Assembly (NCBI RefSeq): GCF_024298965.1
Contig: NZ_CP085193.1
Coordinates: 7,688,001-7,752,000 of the forward strand
Source of the DNA: Streptomyces rapamycinicus NRRL 5491
GTDB lineage: Bacteria > Actinomycetota > Actinomycetes > Streptomycetales > Streptomycetaceae
Reading direction: 5' to 3'
DNA length: 64,000 bases
In this document: one piece after another, positions 50,626 to 61,275 of the stretch
Layout: each line of letters begins with the position of its first letter
Position numbering within the stretch: position 1 is the stretch's first letter
Program-made: the position numbers and the translations under genes
The notes under the pieces: generated by a model
Databases searched by the model: none
What the model was told of the DNA's origin: nothing
The model's input: the letters and a program-made list of their open reading frames with translations, nothing else

Positions 50626-52542
50626 GTGACGGCCACGGAGGGCAACGGCGGCAACGAGGGCGGCGGGGTCGGCGGCGGAGACCGGGCGGCGGGGGTCCGC
50701 CATACCTGGGACGACGGCCTGATCGCCCGGCGGGCGCACCGCCGGGCCGCCGGGCGGGCCGCGGGCCGCCCGGCCCGCGCGGCGGACCAGGGGGCGGTGG
50801 AGGAGGTCGCACCGGACATCCCCGGCACCGCGGCGGGCTACTTCCCGGAGGAGGAGACCGGGCGACGGTCCTTCGGCGGCCCTCCGTACGCCGTGTACCA
50901 GGCCGGTGTCCGCAGCTTCGCCACGGGCACCCTGCGGCCCCGTCTGGAGGCCCTGCGCCAGCTCGTCGGGCTGTCCCGGTCCCGGCTCGAGGGGCGCGCG
51001 CTCGCCGGGGCCGCGCGGGTGCTCGACGAGGCGGACGCGCGGGGACGGCATCCTTACGGGCACACCGTGGTCGCCGTCGCCGGAGCCACCGGAAGCGGTA
51101 AGTCGACACTGTTCAACGCCCTCGCCGGAGCCCCCCTCTCCGAGACCGGGATCCGCCGCCCGACCACCGCCACGCCCCTCGCCTGCGCGTGGACCGACCA
51201 CGCCGACGGCCTGCTGGACCGGCTCGGCATCCCGGCGGTGGACCGGCGCAACCCGGGCTATCCGTACGACCCCGCGCTGCGCGGCCTGGTCCTGCTCGAC
51301 CTGCCCGACCACGACTCGGCCGCCCCGGGCCACCGGGAGCGGGTGGACCGGCTGCTGGGTCTGGTGGACGCGGTGGTGTGGGTGGTGGACCCGGAGAAGT
51401 ACGCGGACGCGGTCCTCCATGAGCGCTATCTGCGGCCGCTCGCCGGATACGCCGAGGTGACCTTCGTCGTGCTCAACCAGGTGGACCGGCTCCCGGGCGA
51501 GGCCGCGGACCAGGTGCTGGACGATCTGCGGCGGCTGCTGGACGAGGACGGGCTCGCGCTCGGGGAGCACGGGGAGCCGGGAGCGGCCGTGCTGGCCCTG
51601 TCCGCGCTGACCGGCGAGGGCGTCGGGGAGCTCCGGGAGACGCTCGCGCGGCTCACGGCCGAGTGCGGGGCGGCCGAGCGCCGGCTGTCGGCGGACGTGG
51701 ACGGCACGATGACGCGGCTGCGGCCGCAGTATGTGGCGGACAGCGGGCCGGTCGGGCTCACCGAGCGGGCGCGGGCGGAGTTCGAGGACCGGCTGGCCGA
51801 GGCTGCGGGTGCGGGCGCGGCCGGGAAGGCGGCCGAGCGCGCCTGGCTGAGGGACGCGGAGTGGGCGTGCGGAACGCCCTGGGGGCGGCTGCGGGGGCGG
51901 AAGGGCCACGCCTCGGGGGGCTCTCGGGGCGGCTCTCGGGGCTCGCGAGCTCCCGGAGCCGGGGAGTGGAGGGAGATCCCGGGCGCGCGGGCGCCCTCGC
52001 TGGCGGTGGAGGCGGTCACGGCGCGCCCCGCGGTGGAGGAGGCCGTACGGACGCTCGGGGACGAGGCGACGGCCGGACTGCCCGGTCCATGGGCCCAGGC
52101 CGTCCGGGAGGCGGCGGGGTGGGGCGGCAGAGGGCTGGCGGAGGCGGTGGACGAGGCGGTGGCGGCCGAGACGGCGCACCGGCGGCCGGTCCGGCCCGTG
52201 TGGTGGTCGATGGTGGCGGCGGCTCAGGTGACCGTGTTGCTGGTGCAAGTGATGGGGGTGCTGTGGCTGTTGGGGGCGATGGCCGGGGTGTTCGGCGGGC
52301 CGGAGTGGTGGATGCCGACGCTGCTGGTGACGGGCGGTGCGGCGGTCGGCCCGACGCTGGCGTGGGGCTCCCGGGCGGCCGCGCGGGGGCCCGCCCGGCG
52401 CCACGGCCGGTCGGTGGAGGGCCGGCTGCGGGAGGCGGCGGCCGAGTGCGGGCGCCGACGGGTACTGGAGCCGGTGGAGACGGAGCTGGCGCGGTACGGG
52501 GAGGTACGGGCGCAGTACGTGGTCGCGGCGGGCGGTGCGTGA
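50626..52542 (+). CDS. dynB: Dynamin-like GTPase, second of a pair, with membrane helices (DynB-like)
   Basis: A 638-residue protein from the GTG at 50626 with AGGAGAGG upstream. A Gly/Arg-rich N-terminus precedes the GTPase domain: P-loop GATGSGKSTLFN near 152, RRPTTATPL switch, DLPDHDSAAP G3 near 225 and NQVD G4 near 284. Two predicted membrane segments lie near residues 525-555 and 562-580, then an amphipathic C-terminal helix. This matches the membrane-anchored partner of the Streptomyces sporulation dynamins. It is co-transcribed with the gene upstream. Confidence 0.85.
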   Translation: MTATEGNGGNEGGGVGGGDRAAGVRHTWDDGLIARRAHRRAAGRAAGRPARAADQGAVEEVAPDIPGTAAGYFPEEETGRRSFGGPPYAVYQAGVRSFATGTLRPRLEALRQLVGLSRSRLEGRALAGAARVLDEADARGRHPYGHTVVAVAGATGSGKSTLFNALAGAPLSETGIRRPTTATPLACAWTDHADGLLDRLGIPAVDRRNPGYPYDPALRGLVLLDLPDHDSAAPGHRERVDRLLGLVDAVVWVVDPEKYADAVLHERYLRPLAGYAEVTFVVLNQVDRLPGEAADQVLDDLRRLLDEDGLALGEHGEPGAAVLALSALTGEGVGELRETLARLTAECGAAERRLSADVDGTMTRLRPQYVADSGPVGLTERARAEFEDRLAEAAGAGAAGKAAERAWLRDAEWACGTPWGRLRGRKGHASGGSRGGSRGSRAPGAGEWREIPGARAPSLAVEAVTARPAVEEAVRTLGDEATAGLPGPWAQAVREAAGWGGRGLAEAVDEAVAAETAHRRPVRPVWWSMVAAAQVTVLLVQVMGVLWLLGAMAGVFGGPEWWMPTLLVTGGAAVGPTLAWGSRAAARGPARRHGRSVEGRLREAAAECGRRRVLEPVETELARYGEVRAQYVVAAGGA

Positions 52543-52568
52543 GGGGCTGGCTCGGCGTGCGGGCGGGG

Positions 52569-52650
52569 TCTGGCGGCCGGGGCATGACGGGCGGGATCTG
52601 AGGGCCGGGGCATGACGGGCGGGGGTCTGGCGGGCCGGGACGTGACGTGG
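52569..52650. repeat. 28-bp direct repeat between dynamin and SSB genes
   Basis: GGCCGGGGCATGACGGGCGGG occurs at 52575 and again at 52603, with a third degenerate copy near 52634. The function is unknown. Confidence 0.75.
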
Positions 52651-52786
52651 GGTCACTCGTCCGGGTGGCCGAGTTGTCCACAAGCGCGGGGTCGTGCACA
52701 GGCCCCGGCGGGGTTTCGTGATGCGGGGCAGCATGGTCCACGAGCGGCATGGCAGAGCCGCGAAGTGAGTGGGGGAGGCGTAGCAG

Positions 52787-53311
52787 GTGAACGAGAGCTG
52801 GGTGACCGTGGTGGGGAACGCCGCGACGCGGCCGGACTTCTGGGAGACGGCGGCGGGTGTCGCGGTGGCCCGGTTCCGGCTGGCGGTGACGGTGCGCCGC
52901 TGGGACCGGGGGCGGGACGCGTGGGCGGACGCGTACACGAGTTTCTACACGGTCTGGACGTGGCGGTCGCTCGCCGCGAATGTCGCCGGGTCGGTATCGC
53001 TCGGTGAACCCCTTGTCGTCCATGGGACGTTGCGGGTGCGGGAGCGCGAATGGGACCGGGAGCGAGAGCGGGAGAGGGACCGGCCGCTTCAGGGAGAAGG
53101 GGGAGGTGGAGGGAGAGAGGGAGGTGCGGCCGTGCCTCCGGCCCCGGGCGGGGATTCCGGTGGTGGGGCGCATCAGCCCAGGCGCTGGGTCACCGCGGAG
53201 ATCGACGCGGTGGCGGTCGGACACGATCTCACGCGGGGTACATCCGCATTTCGTCGGGTTTCGCAGGCCAAACCGCTTCTAAACACGCCGACTGGGGCAA
53301 CTTCCCCGTGA
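52787..53311 (+). CDS. Single-stranded DNA-binding protein paralogue
   Basis: A 174-residue protein from the GTG at 52787 with GGGGGAGG upstream. The OB fold is recognisable (SWVTVVGNAATRPDFWET, FRLAVTVRRWD, FYTVWTWRSLAANVAGSVSL, GEPLVVHGTLRV). A charged and Gly-rich insert (REREWDRERERERDR, GEGGGGGREGG) sits within the last strand pair, and the C-terminus lacks the acidic DDDIPF tail of replicative SSB. It is therefore a paralogue, perhaps for competence-like or sporulation roles as proposed for SsbB-type proteins. It sits next to the dynamin pair, an arrangement I believe is conserved in Streptomyces. Confidence 0.85.
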   Translation: MNESWVTVVGNAATRPDFWETAAGVAVARFRLAVTVRRWDRGRDAWADAYTSFYTVWTWRSLAANVAGSVSLGEPLVVHGTLRVREREWDRERERERDRPLQGEGGGGGREGGAAVPPAPGGDSGGGAHQPRRWVTAEIDAVAVGHDLTRGTSAFRRVSQAKPLLNTPTGATSP

Positions 53312-53528
53312 ACGGCCGCGACCGCGGGAGATTTGTCGATAATCCCAGGTCATATGGGATCTGGGGATTAGATAACGATTCCGATTCGGATCGGTTGGGT
53401 CTAGGTATTCCCGGGGAACGATCGGTTCCTTTCTCCCTAGGATCCCTGCGTGCCCAACGGGGGTTCCTGAGTTTTGAGTTCGCTGGCGAGGCGCACCAAC
53501 TGACTGGCGCTCGCCCGGAGGGGAAACC
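53312..53528 (+). promoter_or_regulatory. Upstream region of the surface-protein gene with several short inverted repeats
   Basis: AATCCCAG (53341) and CTGGGGATT (53361) form an imperfect inverted repeat. It is followed by GATAACGATTCCGATTCGGATC and GGAACGATCGGTTCC. The region is less GC-rich than its flanks. It ends with the ribosome site GGAGGGG before the ATG at 53529. Confidence 0.4.
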
Positions 53529-54926
53529 ATGATTTCTGTAAGGAGGCGGGGCGCTGCCCGCCTTGCGGCCGCCGTTCTGGCGTCCGGTCTGGTCGCTGCG
53601 GGCGCGATAGTCACCGCAGGCACCGCCGCCGCCGATGACACGCCCCCGAGCCAGGGCGGCGCGACCGCCACGCTGGGCGGTCTCAAGACGTTCGACAAGG
53701 CCGTCATTCACGACAACGGCAAGGACCAGCAGGTCGGCGCCGGTCTCTTCGAGATGTCGGTCGACAATGGCGGTTCCATCCAGACGTACTGCATTGATCT
53801 GCACAACCCGACGCAGAGCAAGGCCAAGTACGAGGAGAAGTCCTGGGCCGAGACGTCCCTGGCGAACAACCCCAACGCGGGCAAGATCAACTGGGTTCTG
53901 CAGAACTCCTACCCGCAGGTGAACGACCTCGGAGCGCTGGCGAAGACGGCGGGCACCGGTCCCCTCACCGAGAAGACCGCCGCCGCGGGGACGCAGGTCG
54001 CCATCTGGCGCTTCTCCGACAACGCGAAGGTGGACGCGGCCGACCCGCAGGCCGAGAAGCTGGCCGACTACCTGGAGAAGAGCGCGCAGAACCTCCAGGA
54101 GCCCAAGGCGTCGCTGAGCCTGGACCCGCCGGCCGTCTCCGGCAAGGCCGGTGAGCGGCTCGGCCCGGTCAAGGTCCACACCAACGCCGACAGCGTCACC
54201 CTGGCCCCGGGCACCGGGTCCGCGGGCGGCGGCGTCAAGCTGGTCGACAAGAGCGGCAAGACGATCACCAGCGCCGCCGACGGCGGCGAGGTGTACTTCG
54301 ACGTCCCGAAGGGCGCGTCGGACGGCTCCGCCACGCTGACGGCCCAGGCCGCCACCAAGGTTCCGGTGGGCCGCGCGTTCGCCAGCGCCACCAAGAGCCA
54401 GACGCAGATCCTGGCCGGCTCCAGCGAGAGCACCGTCTCCGCCACCGCCACCGCGAACTGGGCGAAGAAGGGCGCGGTCCCGGCGGTCTCCGCCGAGAAG
54501 GACTGCGCCAAGGGCGGCGTGGACATAACGGCCTCCAACAAGGGCGACGAGGCGTTCACCTTCGAGCTGCTGGGCGAGAAGTACACCGTCGAGGCGGGTC
54601 AGTCGAAGACCGTCACCGCCCCGGTGAAGGAGGACCAGAGCTACAAGTTCACCATCTCCGGTCCGAACGGCTTCGAGAAGACCTTCTCCGGCGTTCTCGA
54701 CTGCAAGACCTCCAGCAGCGGCGGCAGCAGCGACACCCCCTCCTCGCAGCCGAGCCCCGCGTCGGCCGGTGGCAGCACCGGTGGTGACACCTCCGGTGGC
54801 GACCTCGCCGAGACCGGTAGCAGCAGCAACACCCCGATGATCGCGGGCATCGCCGTGGCGCTGGTCGTGGTCGGCGGCGGCGCGATCTTCTTCGTCCGCA
54901 AGAAGAAGGCGACCGCGGGCGAGTGA
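53529..54926 (+). CDS. Sortase-anchored surface protein with thioester (TQXA) domain
   Basis: A 465-residue protein. The N-terminal signal peptide has a basic start (SVRRRGAARL), a hydrophobic core and likely cleavage after TAAA near residue 36. The thioester domain has the Cys in TYCIDL near 88 and the Gln in GTQVAIWRFSD near 157; in this family they form an intramolecular thioester that can bind targets covalently. Further beta domains follow, then a Ser/Gly/Pro-rich stalk and the sorting signal LAETG, a hydrophobic helix (MIAGIAVALVVVGGGAIFF) and VRKKK. LAxTG is the motif of class E sortases in Streptomyces. Predicted to be linked to the cell wall. Confidence 0.92.
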   Translation: MISVRRRGAARLAAAVLASGLVAAGAIVTAGTAAADDTPPSQGGATATLGGLKTFDKAVIHDNGKDQQVGAGLFEMSVDNGGSIQTYCIDLHNPTQSKAKYEEKSWAETSLANNPNAGKINWVLQNSYPQVNDLGALAKTAGTGPLTEKTAAAGTQVAIWRFSDNAKVDAADPQAEKLADYLEKSAQNLQEPKASLSLDPPAVSGKAGERLGPVKVHTNADSVTLAPGTGSAGGGVKLVDKSGKTITSAADGGEVYFDVPKGASDGSATLTAQAATKVPVGRAFASATKSQTQILAGSSESTVSATATANWAKKGAVPAVSAEKDCAKGGVDITASNKGDEAFTFELLGEKYTVEAGQSKTVTAPVKEDQSYKFTISGPNGFEKTFSGVLDCKTSSSGGSSDTPSSQPSPASAGGSTGGDTSGGDLAETGSSSNTPMIAGIAVALVVVGGGAIFFVRKKKATAGE

Positions 54927-55015
54927 ACGCCAGGGCGGCGACGCCAGGGCAGCAGTGATCGCTGAGTGAAGCGACGGTCACCGGATGTGGTGACCATCGA
55001 AGAACGCGGTGATGG

Positions 55016-55046
55016 AGGGCCGGAGCCTCATGGAGGCCCCGGCCCT
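55016..55046 (+). terminator. Hairpin after the surface-protein gene
   Basis: AGGGCCGGAGCCTC and GAGGCCCCGGCCCT pair around ATG with a single mismatch. A smaller GGTCACC/GGTGACC hairpin lies at 54976-54995. Confidence 0.7.
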
Positions 55047-55228
55047 TCGTGGCATCGGGGGACGGCGAATGCCGGACCCATACCGCACGCCGGACCAAAC
55101 GGGTTTCCGCCTCGGGCGGGCTGTACGGCAAGATGGCTGTATCTGCCCTCACGCGGTGGAGCCGCCACGGATACGGACCCGCGGCGGAGCCGCACCTCGA
55201 TACCTACCAGATTGCCGGACGGTTTCTC

Positions 55229-56893
<1,665 letters not shown>

Positions 56894-56897
56894 GTGG

Positions 56898-57413
56898 ATG
56901 GCACGCCATATCTATCCCTGTCCCCTGCGCTGGTCCGACATGGACGCGTTCGGCCACGTCAACAACGTGACCTTCCTCCGCTATCTGGAGGAGGCGCGGG
57001 TCGACTTCATGTGGCGGCTGGCGCCGGGGAACGGGAGTGACGCGTTCACCGGCGGCGTGGTCGTGGCCCGGCACGAGATCGACTATCTGAAGCCCCTGGT
57101 CCACCGGCACCGCCCGGTGACGATCGAGACCTGGGTGACGGAGATCAAGGCCGCGTATCTCACCCTGCGCTATGAGATCAAGGACGAGGACGCCCTGTAT
57201 GTGCGTGCCACCACCCGCATCGTGCCCTACGACCTCGACCAGGAACGCCCGCGCCGGGTCACCCCGGAAGAGGAGAAGTTCCTGACCGAGTACCTGGAGC
57301 CGGACCCGGTGAGGAAGGGCGCCGCGAAGAAGGCGTCCAAGGCGCCCACGAGGCCCGCCGGATCCGCCGATGGCTCCGAACGGGCGGAGGCGGAGGGGGC
57401 CGTCTCGGTATGA
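56898..57413 (+). CDS. Hotdog-fold acyl-CoA thioesterase (4HBT)
   Basis: A 171-residue protein beginning 4 bp after the EttA stop. The 4HBT signature is RWSDMDAFGHVNNVTFLRYL, with the catalytic Asp and the HVNN turn, and a second strand VVVARHEIDYLKPL. The C-terminal 30 residues are a low-complexity Lys/Ala/Glu tail. Enzymes of this group hydrolyse acyl-CoA esters; the substrate is unknown. Confidence 0.92.
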   Translation: MARHIYPCPLRWSDMDAFGHVNNVTFLRYLEEARVDFMWRLAPGNGSDAFTGGVVVARHEIDYLKPLVHRHRPVTIETWVTEIKAAYLTLRYEIKDEDALYVRATTRIVPYDLDQERPRRVTPEEEKFLTEYLEPDPVRKGAAKKASKAPTRPAGSADGSERAEAEGAVSV

Positions 57414-58252
57414 CCGCCTCCAGCCAGGAACTCCACTTCGCCGACGCCGGGGAGGCGGCCGATCTCGCCGCCTTCCTGGCCCGGCTGATCCACTACGACC
57501 GGGCGGCGGCGGTGCGGCTGCAGGCGGGCGGCGGTGTGCTCGCCGTCTTCGGCCGGCCGCCGTCCTTCGAGGTCCTCGCGATCCGTACGGCGCGGCTCGA
57601 GGCGGTCGTCAGCACCGAGGACACGCCGGACGAGTCGGACGCGTCGGCCACATCGGCCGGGGCGGCGGGCGGGTCGGGCGCGCTGGATACGACCGTCTCG
57701 GCGGGCGAGTTCGCGGACGCGCTGGACACGGCGCGGGCCGCGCGGACCGCCGACGGTTCCGAAAGCCGCGAGCGGGGTCTGGTGGTCACCGTGCCGCAGG
57801 CCGTCACCGGCCCGCCGTGGGCCGGGGTGCTGCCGCCGCGCGGCGGCTGGCGCCGGGTGAACGGGCTGCCGGGCGTGAACGAGGTGCGCGGGGCGGTCAC
57901 CGCCGCCGTCGCCGAGTTCCGGGCCCGTGACGCGGCGCTCCCCGAGGAGCGGCGTACGCGCGCCGAGCGCGACCGCATCGGCCACGAGATCTGGTCCCGC
58001 ACCCTGGGCGACACCGGGCTTCCGCTGCGCGCCGTGCACGCCGCCCAGTCGCTGGGCTTCCTGCGGCCGGTCCGGGCGGCGGCACCGGCCGTCACCGCCC
58101 ACGGGAGCGGCGTGGCCACCGCGGCGCCCGAGCCCCTGGCGCTGCTCGCCGCGGGCGGCTGGCTGCGGCTGCGCACGCCGTACGGTTCGATCGCGGTGCG
58201 TACGCAGGGCCTGTCCGGCGGTCTGTCCGGGCTGTCCGTCACGCCCGCCTGA
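57410..58252 (+). CDS. Conserved actinobacterial protein of unknown function
   Basis: A 280-residue protein whose ATG overlaps the thioesterase stop (ATGA). It has AFLARLIHYDRAAAVRLQAGGG near residue 25, an acidic Ala/Ser-rich spacer at about 70-120, and GGWRRVNGLPGVNEVRGAVT near 145. I know similar proteins downstream of ettA in streptomycetes but no function for them. No signal peptide or membrane helix is present. Confidence 0.8.
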   Translation: MTASSQELHFADAGEAADLAAFLARLIHYDRAAAVRLQAGGGVLAVFGRPPSFEVLAIRTARLEAVVSTEDTPDESDASATSAGAAGGSGALDTTVSAGEFADALDTARAARTADGSESRERGLVVTVPQAVTGPPWAGVLPPRGGWRRVNGLPGVNEVRGAVTAAVAEFRARDAALPEERRTRAERDRIGHEIWSRTLGDTGLPLRAVHAAQSLGFLRPVRAAAPAVTAHGSGVATAAPEPLALLAAGGWLRLRTPYGSIAVRTQGLSGGLSGLSVTPA

Positions 58253-58336
58253 GCCCGCGGGGTCAGCTCTCTCAGCTCTCCGGGTCAGCCCGCGGGGTCA
58301 GCCCTCCGGGGCCGCCCTCCAGGTCGGCCCGCCTGG

Positions 58337-58741
58337 TCAGCCCTCCGCGTTGATCATGGAGGCGGCGGCGTAGGTGAGGTAGTGCCACAGCTGGCGTTCG
58401 AGCTCCGGGGCCAGTTCCAGCTCCTCCACCGCGTCGCGCATATGGCGCAGCCAGGCGTCATGGGCGGCGCGGTTCACGGTGAAGGGGGCGTGGCGCATGC
58501 GGAGCCGGGGGTGGCCGCGGTTGTCGCTGTAGGTGCGGGGGCCGCCCCAGTACTGCATCAGGAAGAGTGCGAGTCGCTCCTCGGCCGGTCCCAGGTCCTC
58601 CTCGGGGTACATCGGCCGGAGCAGCGGGTCCTCCGCGACCCCCTGGTAGAAGCGGTGGACCAGACGCCGGAAGGTCTGCTCGCCGCCGACCTGCTCGTAG
58701 AAGGTCTGCTCCTGAAGTGTGCCTCGCGGAATCTCTTTCAC
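58337..58741 (-). CDS. glbO: Truncated haemoglobin, group II (GlbO-like)
   Basis: A 134-residue protein with the trHbO pattern: FYEQVGGEQTFRRLVHRFY, YWGGPRTYSDNRGHPRLRMR and then H as proximal haem ligand in RHAPF, with the conserved Trp near residue 99 (AWLRHMRDAV). Such globins bind O2 or NO and support respiration or stress tolerance. It is a single gene. The 84 bp before its stop (58253-58336) are a GGTCAGC-type tandem repeat. Confidence 0.95.
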   Translation of the reverse strand: MKEIPRGTLQEQTFYEQVGGEQTFRRLVHRFYQGVAEDPLLRPMYPEEDLGPAEERLALFLMQYWGGPRTYSDNRGHPRLRMRHAPFTVNRAAHDAWLRHMRDAVEELELAPELERQLWHYLTYAAASMINAEG

Positions 58742-58821
58742 GCCTCCATGCTCTCAGACGCCCCCGTCCTGAAAAGGGGGCGTGGGTCGCGGCCGGGGGC
58801 CGCGCGCAGGAGAGTGGAGCC

Positions 58822-60021
58822 ATGGGCAGCACGGGCGGGAGCACACGCAGCGCGCCGGACGCCGGGGAGCGTGTGGCGCGGCGGCAGCCTGCGGGCCGGG
58901 AGGCCGATGGGTACGCCGAGGAGGCCGCGGCGCTGCGGACCGGGCTGGTCCGGGAGATCGCGGCGGGCGGCGGACTCACCGACCCCGCCTGGCGGGCGGC
59001 CTTTGAGGAGGTGCCACGCCATCTCTTCGTGCCCTACTACTACGAGGCGGGGGACGCGGCCGCGGCGGCCGCACCGCCGGGCGCCAAGACGGCAGGGACG
59101 GCAGGGACGGCAGGGGTGGCGCGGGCAGCGGGGGCGGCGGGAGCCGGGGAGGCGGGTGCGGCGCACGGGACGGTCGGCTACACCCGGCTGTGGCGCGACG
59201 ACCCCCACCCGCTGCGCCGGGCCCGCTGGCTGGCCGGCGCCTACGCGGACGCCCCGCTCGCCACACGGGTGCGCGACGGTGAACTGATCACCTCCAGCAG
59301 CCAGCCGTCGCTGATGGCGCGGATGCTCCAGGCGCTCCAGGTGCGGGACGGGGACCGGGTGCTGGAGATCGGCGCGGGCACCGGCTACAACGCCGCACTG
59401 CTGGCCCATCGGCTCGGCGACGCCCACGTCACCACCCTCGATCTCGACCCGGAGATCACCGAGGCCGCCCGGAACCATCTGGCCGCGGCCGGATTCCGCC
59501 CCGCGGTCGTCACCGGGGACGGGGCGCGCGGCTGTCCGCTGCACGCTCCCTACCACCGGATCATCGCCACCTGCGCCGTGGCGTCCATCCCGTCCGCATG
59601 GCTCGGCCAGTGCCGGCCGGACGCGCTGATCCTGACGCCGCTCGCGACCGGGCTGATCGCCCTGAGGGTCGCCGACGCCCGCCATGCCGAGGGGCACTTC
59701 CTGGCCGTACCCGCGTACTTCGTCCCGCTGCGCGGCAGCGGCCCGCCGCCTCGGGCGCCCAGCCACGGGCTGCCGTCCCGGCCGCTGCTGGACGACTCCT
59801 TCCGCTTCCTGCTGAACATGGCCGCGGGCCATATGGAGCCGGTCGAAGCCCTCGCGCTGTGGGAGCACGAGGGCAGGCCGGGGCGGGAGCGCTACGGGGT
59901 GACGGTGCGGGGCGAGCGCCAATGGGCCTGGCTGGACGACCCGGAGGGCGCCTACGGCTGGCCGCTGGGCCCTCCCGGCCGTCTTGAACCCTTCGGAGGG
60001 CTCAGCCCCGGCGCACCGTGA
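58822..60021 (+). CDS. PCMT-like SAM-dependent methyltransferase
   Basis: A 399-residue protein from the ATG at 58822 with AGGAGAG upstream. Residues about 30-210 and beyond follow the protein-L-isoaspartate methyltransferase plan: AFEEVPRHLFVPYYYE, SSSQPSLMARMLQALQ (the conserved S-QP region), motif I VLEIGAGTGYNAALLA and a second acidic motif TLDLDPEI. An Ala/Gly-rich insert at about 75-120 and a C-terminal domain of about 150 residues are extra. Many such long actinobacterial homologues modify unknown targets. The last 20 bp overlap the convergent FHA gene. Confidence 0.85.
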   Translation: MGSTGGSTRSAPDAGERVARRQPAGREADGYAEEAAALRTGLVREIAAGGGLTDPAWRAAFEEVPRHLFVPYYYEAGDAAAAAAPPGAKTAGTAGTAGVARAAGAAGAGEAGAAHGTVGYTRLWRDDPHPLRRARWLAGAYADAPLATRVRDGELITSSSQPSLMARMLQALQVRDGDRVLEIGAGTGYNAALLAHRLGDAHVTTLDLDPEITEAARNHLAAAGFRPAVVTGDGARGCPLHAPYHRIIATCAVASIPSAWLGQCRPDALILTPLATGLIALRVADARHAEGHFLAVPAYFVPLRGSGPPPRAPSHGLPSRPLLDDSFRFLLNMAAGHMEPVEALALWEHEGRPGRERYGVTVRGERQWAWLDDPEGAYGWPLGPPGRLEPFGGLSPGAP

Positions 60022-61207
60022 TCGTCGTCCAGGCGCCGACATGGACGCGGTCGCCCTCCCGGAGCGGGACCGGCACAAACGGCTGGATCGGCTCGTCGCC
60101 GCCGTTGATCGTGGTCCCGTTGGTCGAGTCCTGGTCGACGACCGCCCAGACGCCGTCGGGCTGCTGGACGAGGAGCGCGTGCTGGTGCGAGACGCCCGGG
60201 TCCTCGGGCGGCCGCCCGAGGTCGATGTCGGGGGCCTCACCGGTGCTGTGGCGGCGGCGGCCGATGGTGATCTGCTGGCCGTTGAGCGGCAGCTGCTGCT
60301 CGGGGGAGTAGGCCGGGAGGTTCAGCCCGGCGGCCTCCGGGCCGCTGCGGTTCATCATCGCCATGAAGTACTCACGGTCCGGGGCGACGACGGCTATCCA
60401 GTTGCCGGGTGCCTGTACCGGGGCGCCGCCCTGGCCGAACTGGGCGCCGCCGGGGTGCTGCTGCGGGGCACCGGGGTGCTGCTGCTGCGGCGCACCGGGG
60501 TGCTGTTGCTGCTGCGGCGGCTGGTGCCCCGGCCCCTGCTGCTGGGGCGGCGGGGCGTACCCCTCGTTCCCGTACGGCTGGGCCGGGGGCGCCGGTGCCT
60601 GGGGGTAGCCGTAGCCGTACTGCGGGGCCTGCGGCGCGCCGTGGCCCGGGGTTCCCTGCTGCGGGGCGCCGTGCTGCGGGGCGCCGTGCTGCGGAGCGCC
60701 GTGCGGGGGCGTGCCCTGGTGCGGTGCGCCCCCCTGCGGCGGCGGAAGCGTCCAGTCGCTGTCGCCGCCGAAGCCGGGGGGCTGACCGCCGCCCTGTGTC
60801 GGGTGCGGGCCCTGCGGCCCCCCGGGCCCGGGCTGTGGCGGCCCCGGCTGCTGCGGCGGCGCGTAACCGCCCTGCGGCGGGCCGTACGGAGACGGGGTGT
60901 GCGTCTGGAAGTTGAAGCGGCACTCCTCACAGAACGGGGCCTGCGCCTCACGTGGCGTACGGCACTGCGGGCACAGCTCCTGCTGCTGTGCCGGATAGCC
61001 GTAGCCGCCCGCGCCGCCGGGCGGCGGTGGGCCGCCCGGCCCCGGACTCCCGTAGCCACCCGGTGGTACGGGAACACCGGGGCCGTTCGGCATGGGCGGA
61101 GGTGGCGGGACGGCGCCGGAGGGCATGGGTGTCCCCGACATCCGGTGCCCACACACCTCGCACCAGTCGTCGGCCGCCGATTGGTGGCCGTTGGGACAGG
61201 TCGGCAT
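60002..61207 (-). CDS. FHA-domain protein with zinc ribbons and a Pro/Gln/Gly-rich middle
   Basis: A 401-residue protein. The N-terminus has a zinc ribbon (CPNGH ... CEVCG), a Pro/Gly stretch and a second ribbon (CPQC ... CEEC) near residues 78-95. A low-complexity region to about 265 repeats HGAPQ and QQQHPGA units. The C-terminal FHA domain includes ITIGRRRHS, DPGVSHQHALL and DQDSTNGTTING, residues that bind phosphothreonine. FHA proteins read Ser/Thr kinase output. It is third in a minus-strand operon after PP2C and VWA genes, with AGAGGGGG before its ATG. Confidence 0.93.
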   Translation of the reverse strand: MPTCPNGHQSAADDWCEVCGHRMSGTPMPSGAVPPPPPMPNGPGVPVPPGGYGSPGPGGPPPPGGAGGYGYPAQQQELCPQCRTPREAQAPFCEECRFNFQTHTPSPYGPPQGGYAPPQQPGPPQPGPGGPQGPHPTQGGGQPPGFGGDSDWTLPPPQGGAPHQGTPPHGAPQHGAPQHGAPQQGTPGHGAPQAPQYGYGYPQAPAPPAQPYGNEGYAPPPQQQGPGHQPPQQQQHPGAPQQQHPGAPQQHPGGAQFGQGGAPVQAPGNWIAVVAPDREYFMAMMNRSGPEAAGLNLPAYSPEQQLPLNGQQITIGRRRHSTGEAPDIDLGRPPEDPGVSHQHALLVQQPDGVWAVVDQDSTNGTTINGGDEPIQPFVPVPLREGDRVHVGAWTTITVRRG

Positions 61208-61275
61208 GTCGGATCCCCCTCTGTGGCGTTCTTGGCGTTTCTGCCGAGAAGAGCTACGTGAGTGCTGGTTATGTG

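Noticed and set aside
49045..52938. Long minus-strand open frames opposite the dynamin genes
   Set aside because: The same shadow effect; no ribosome site, low-complexity translation, and the plus strand carries clear GTPase motifs.
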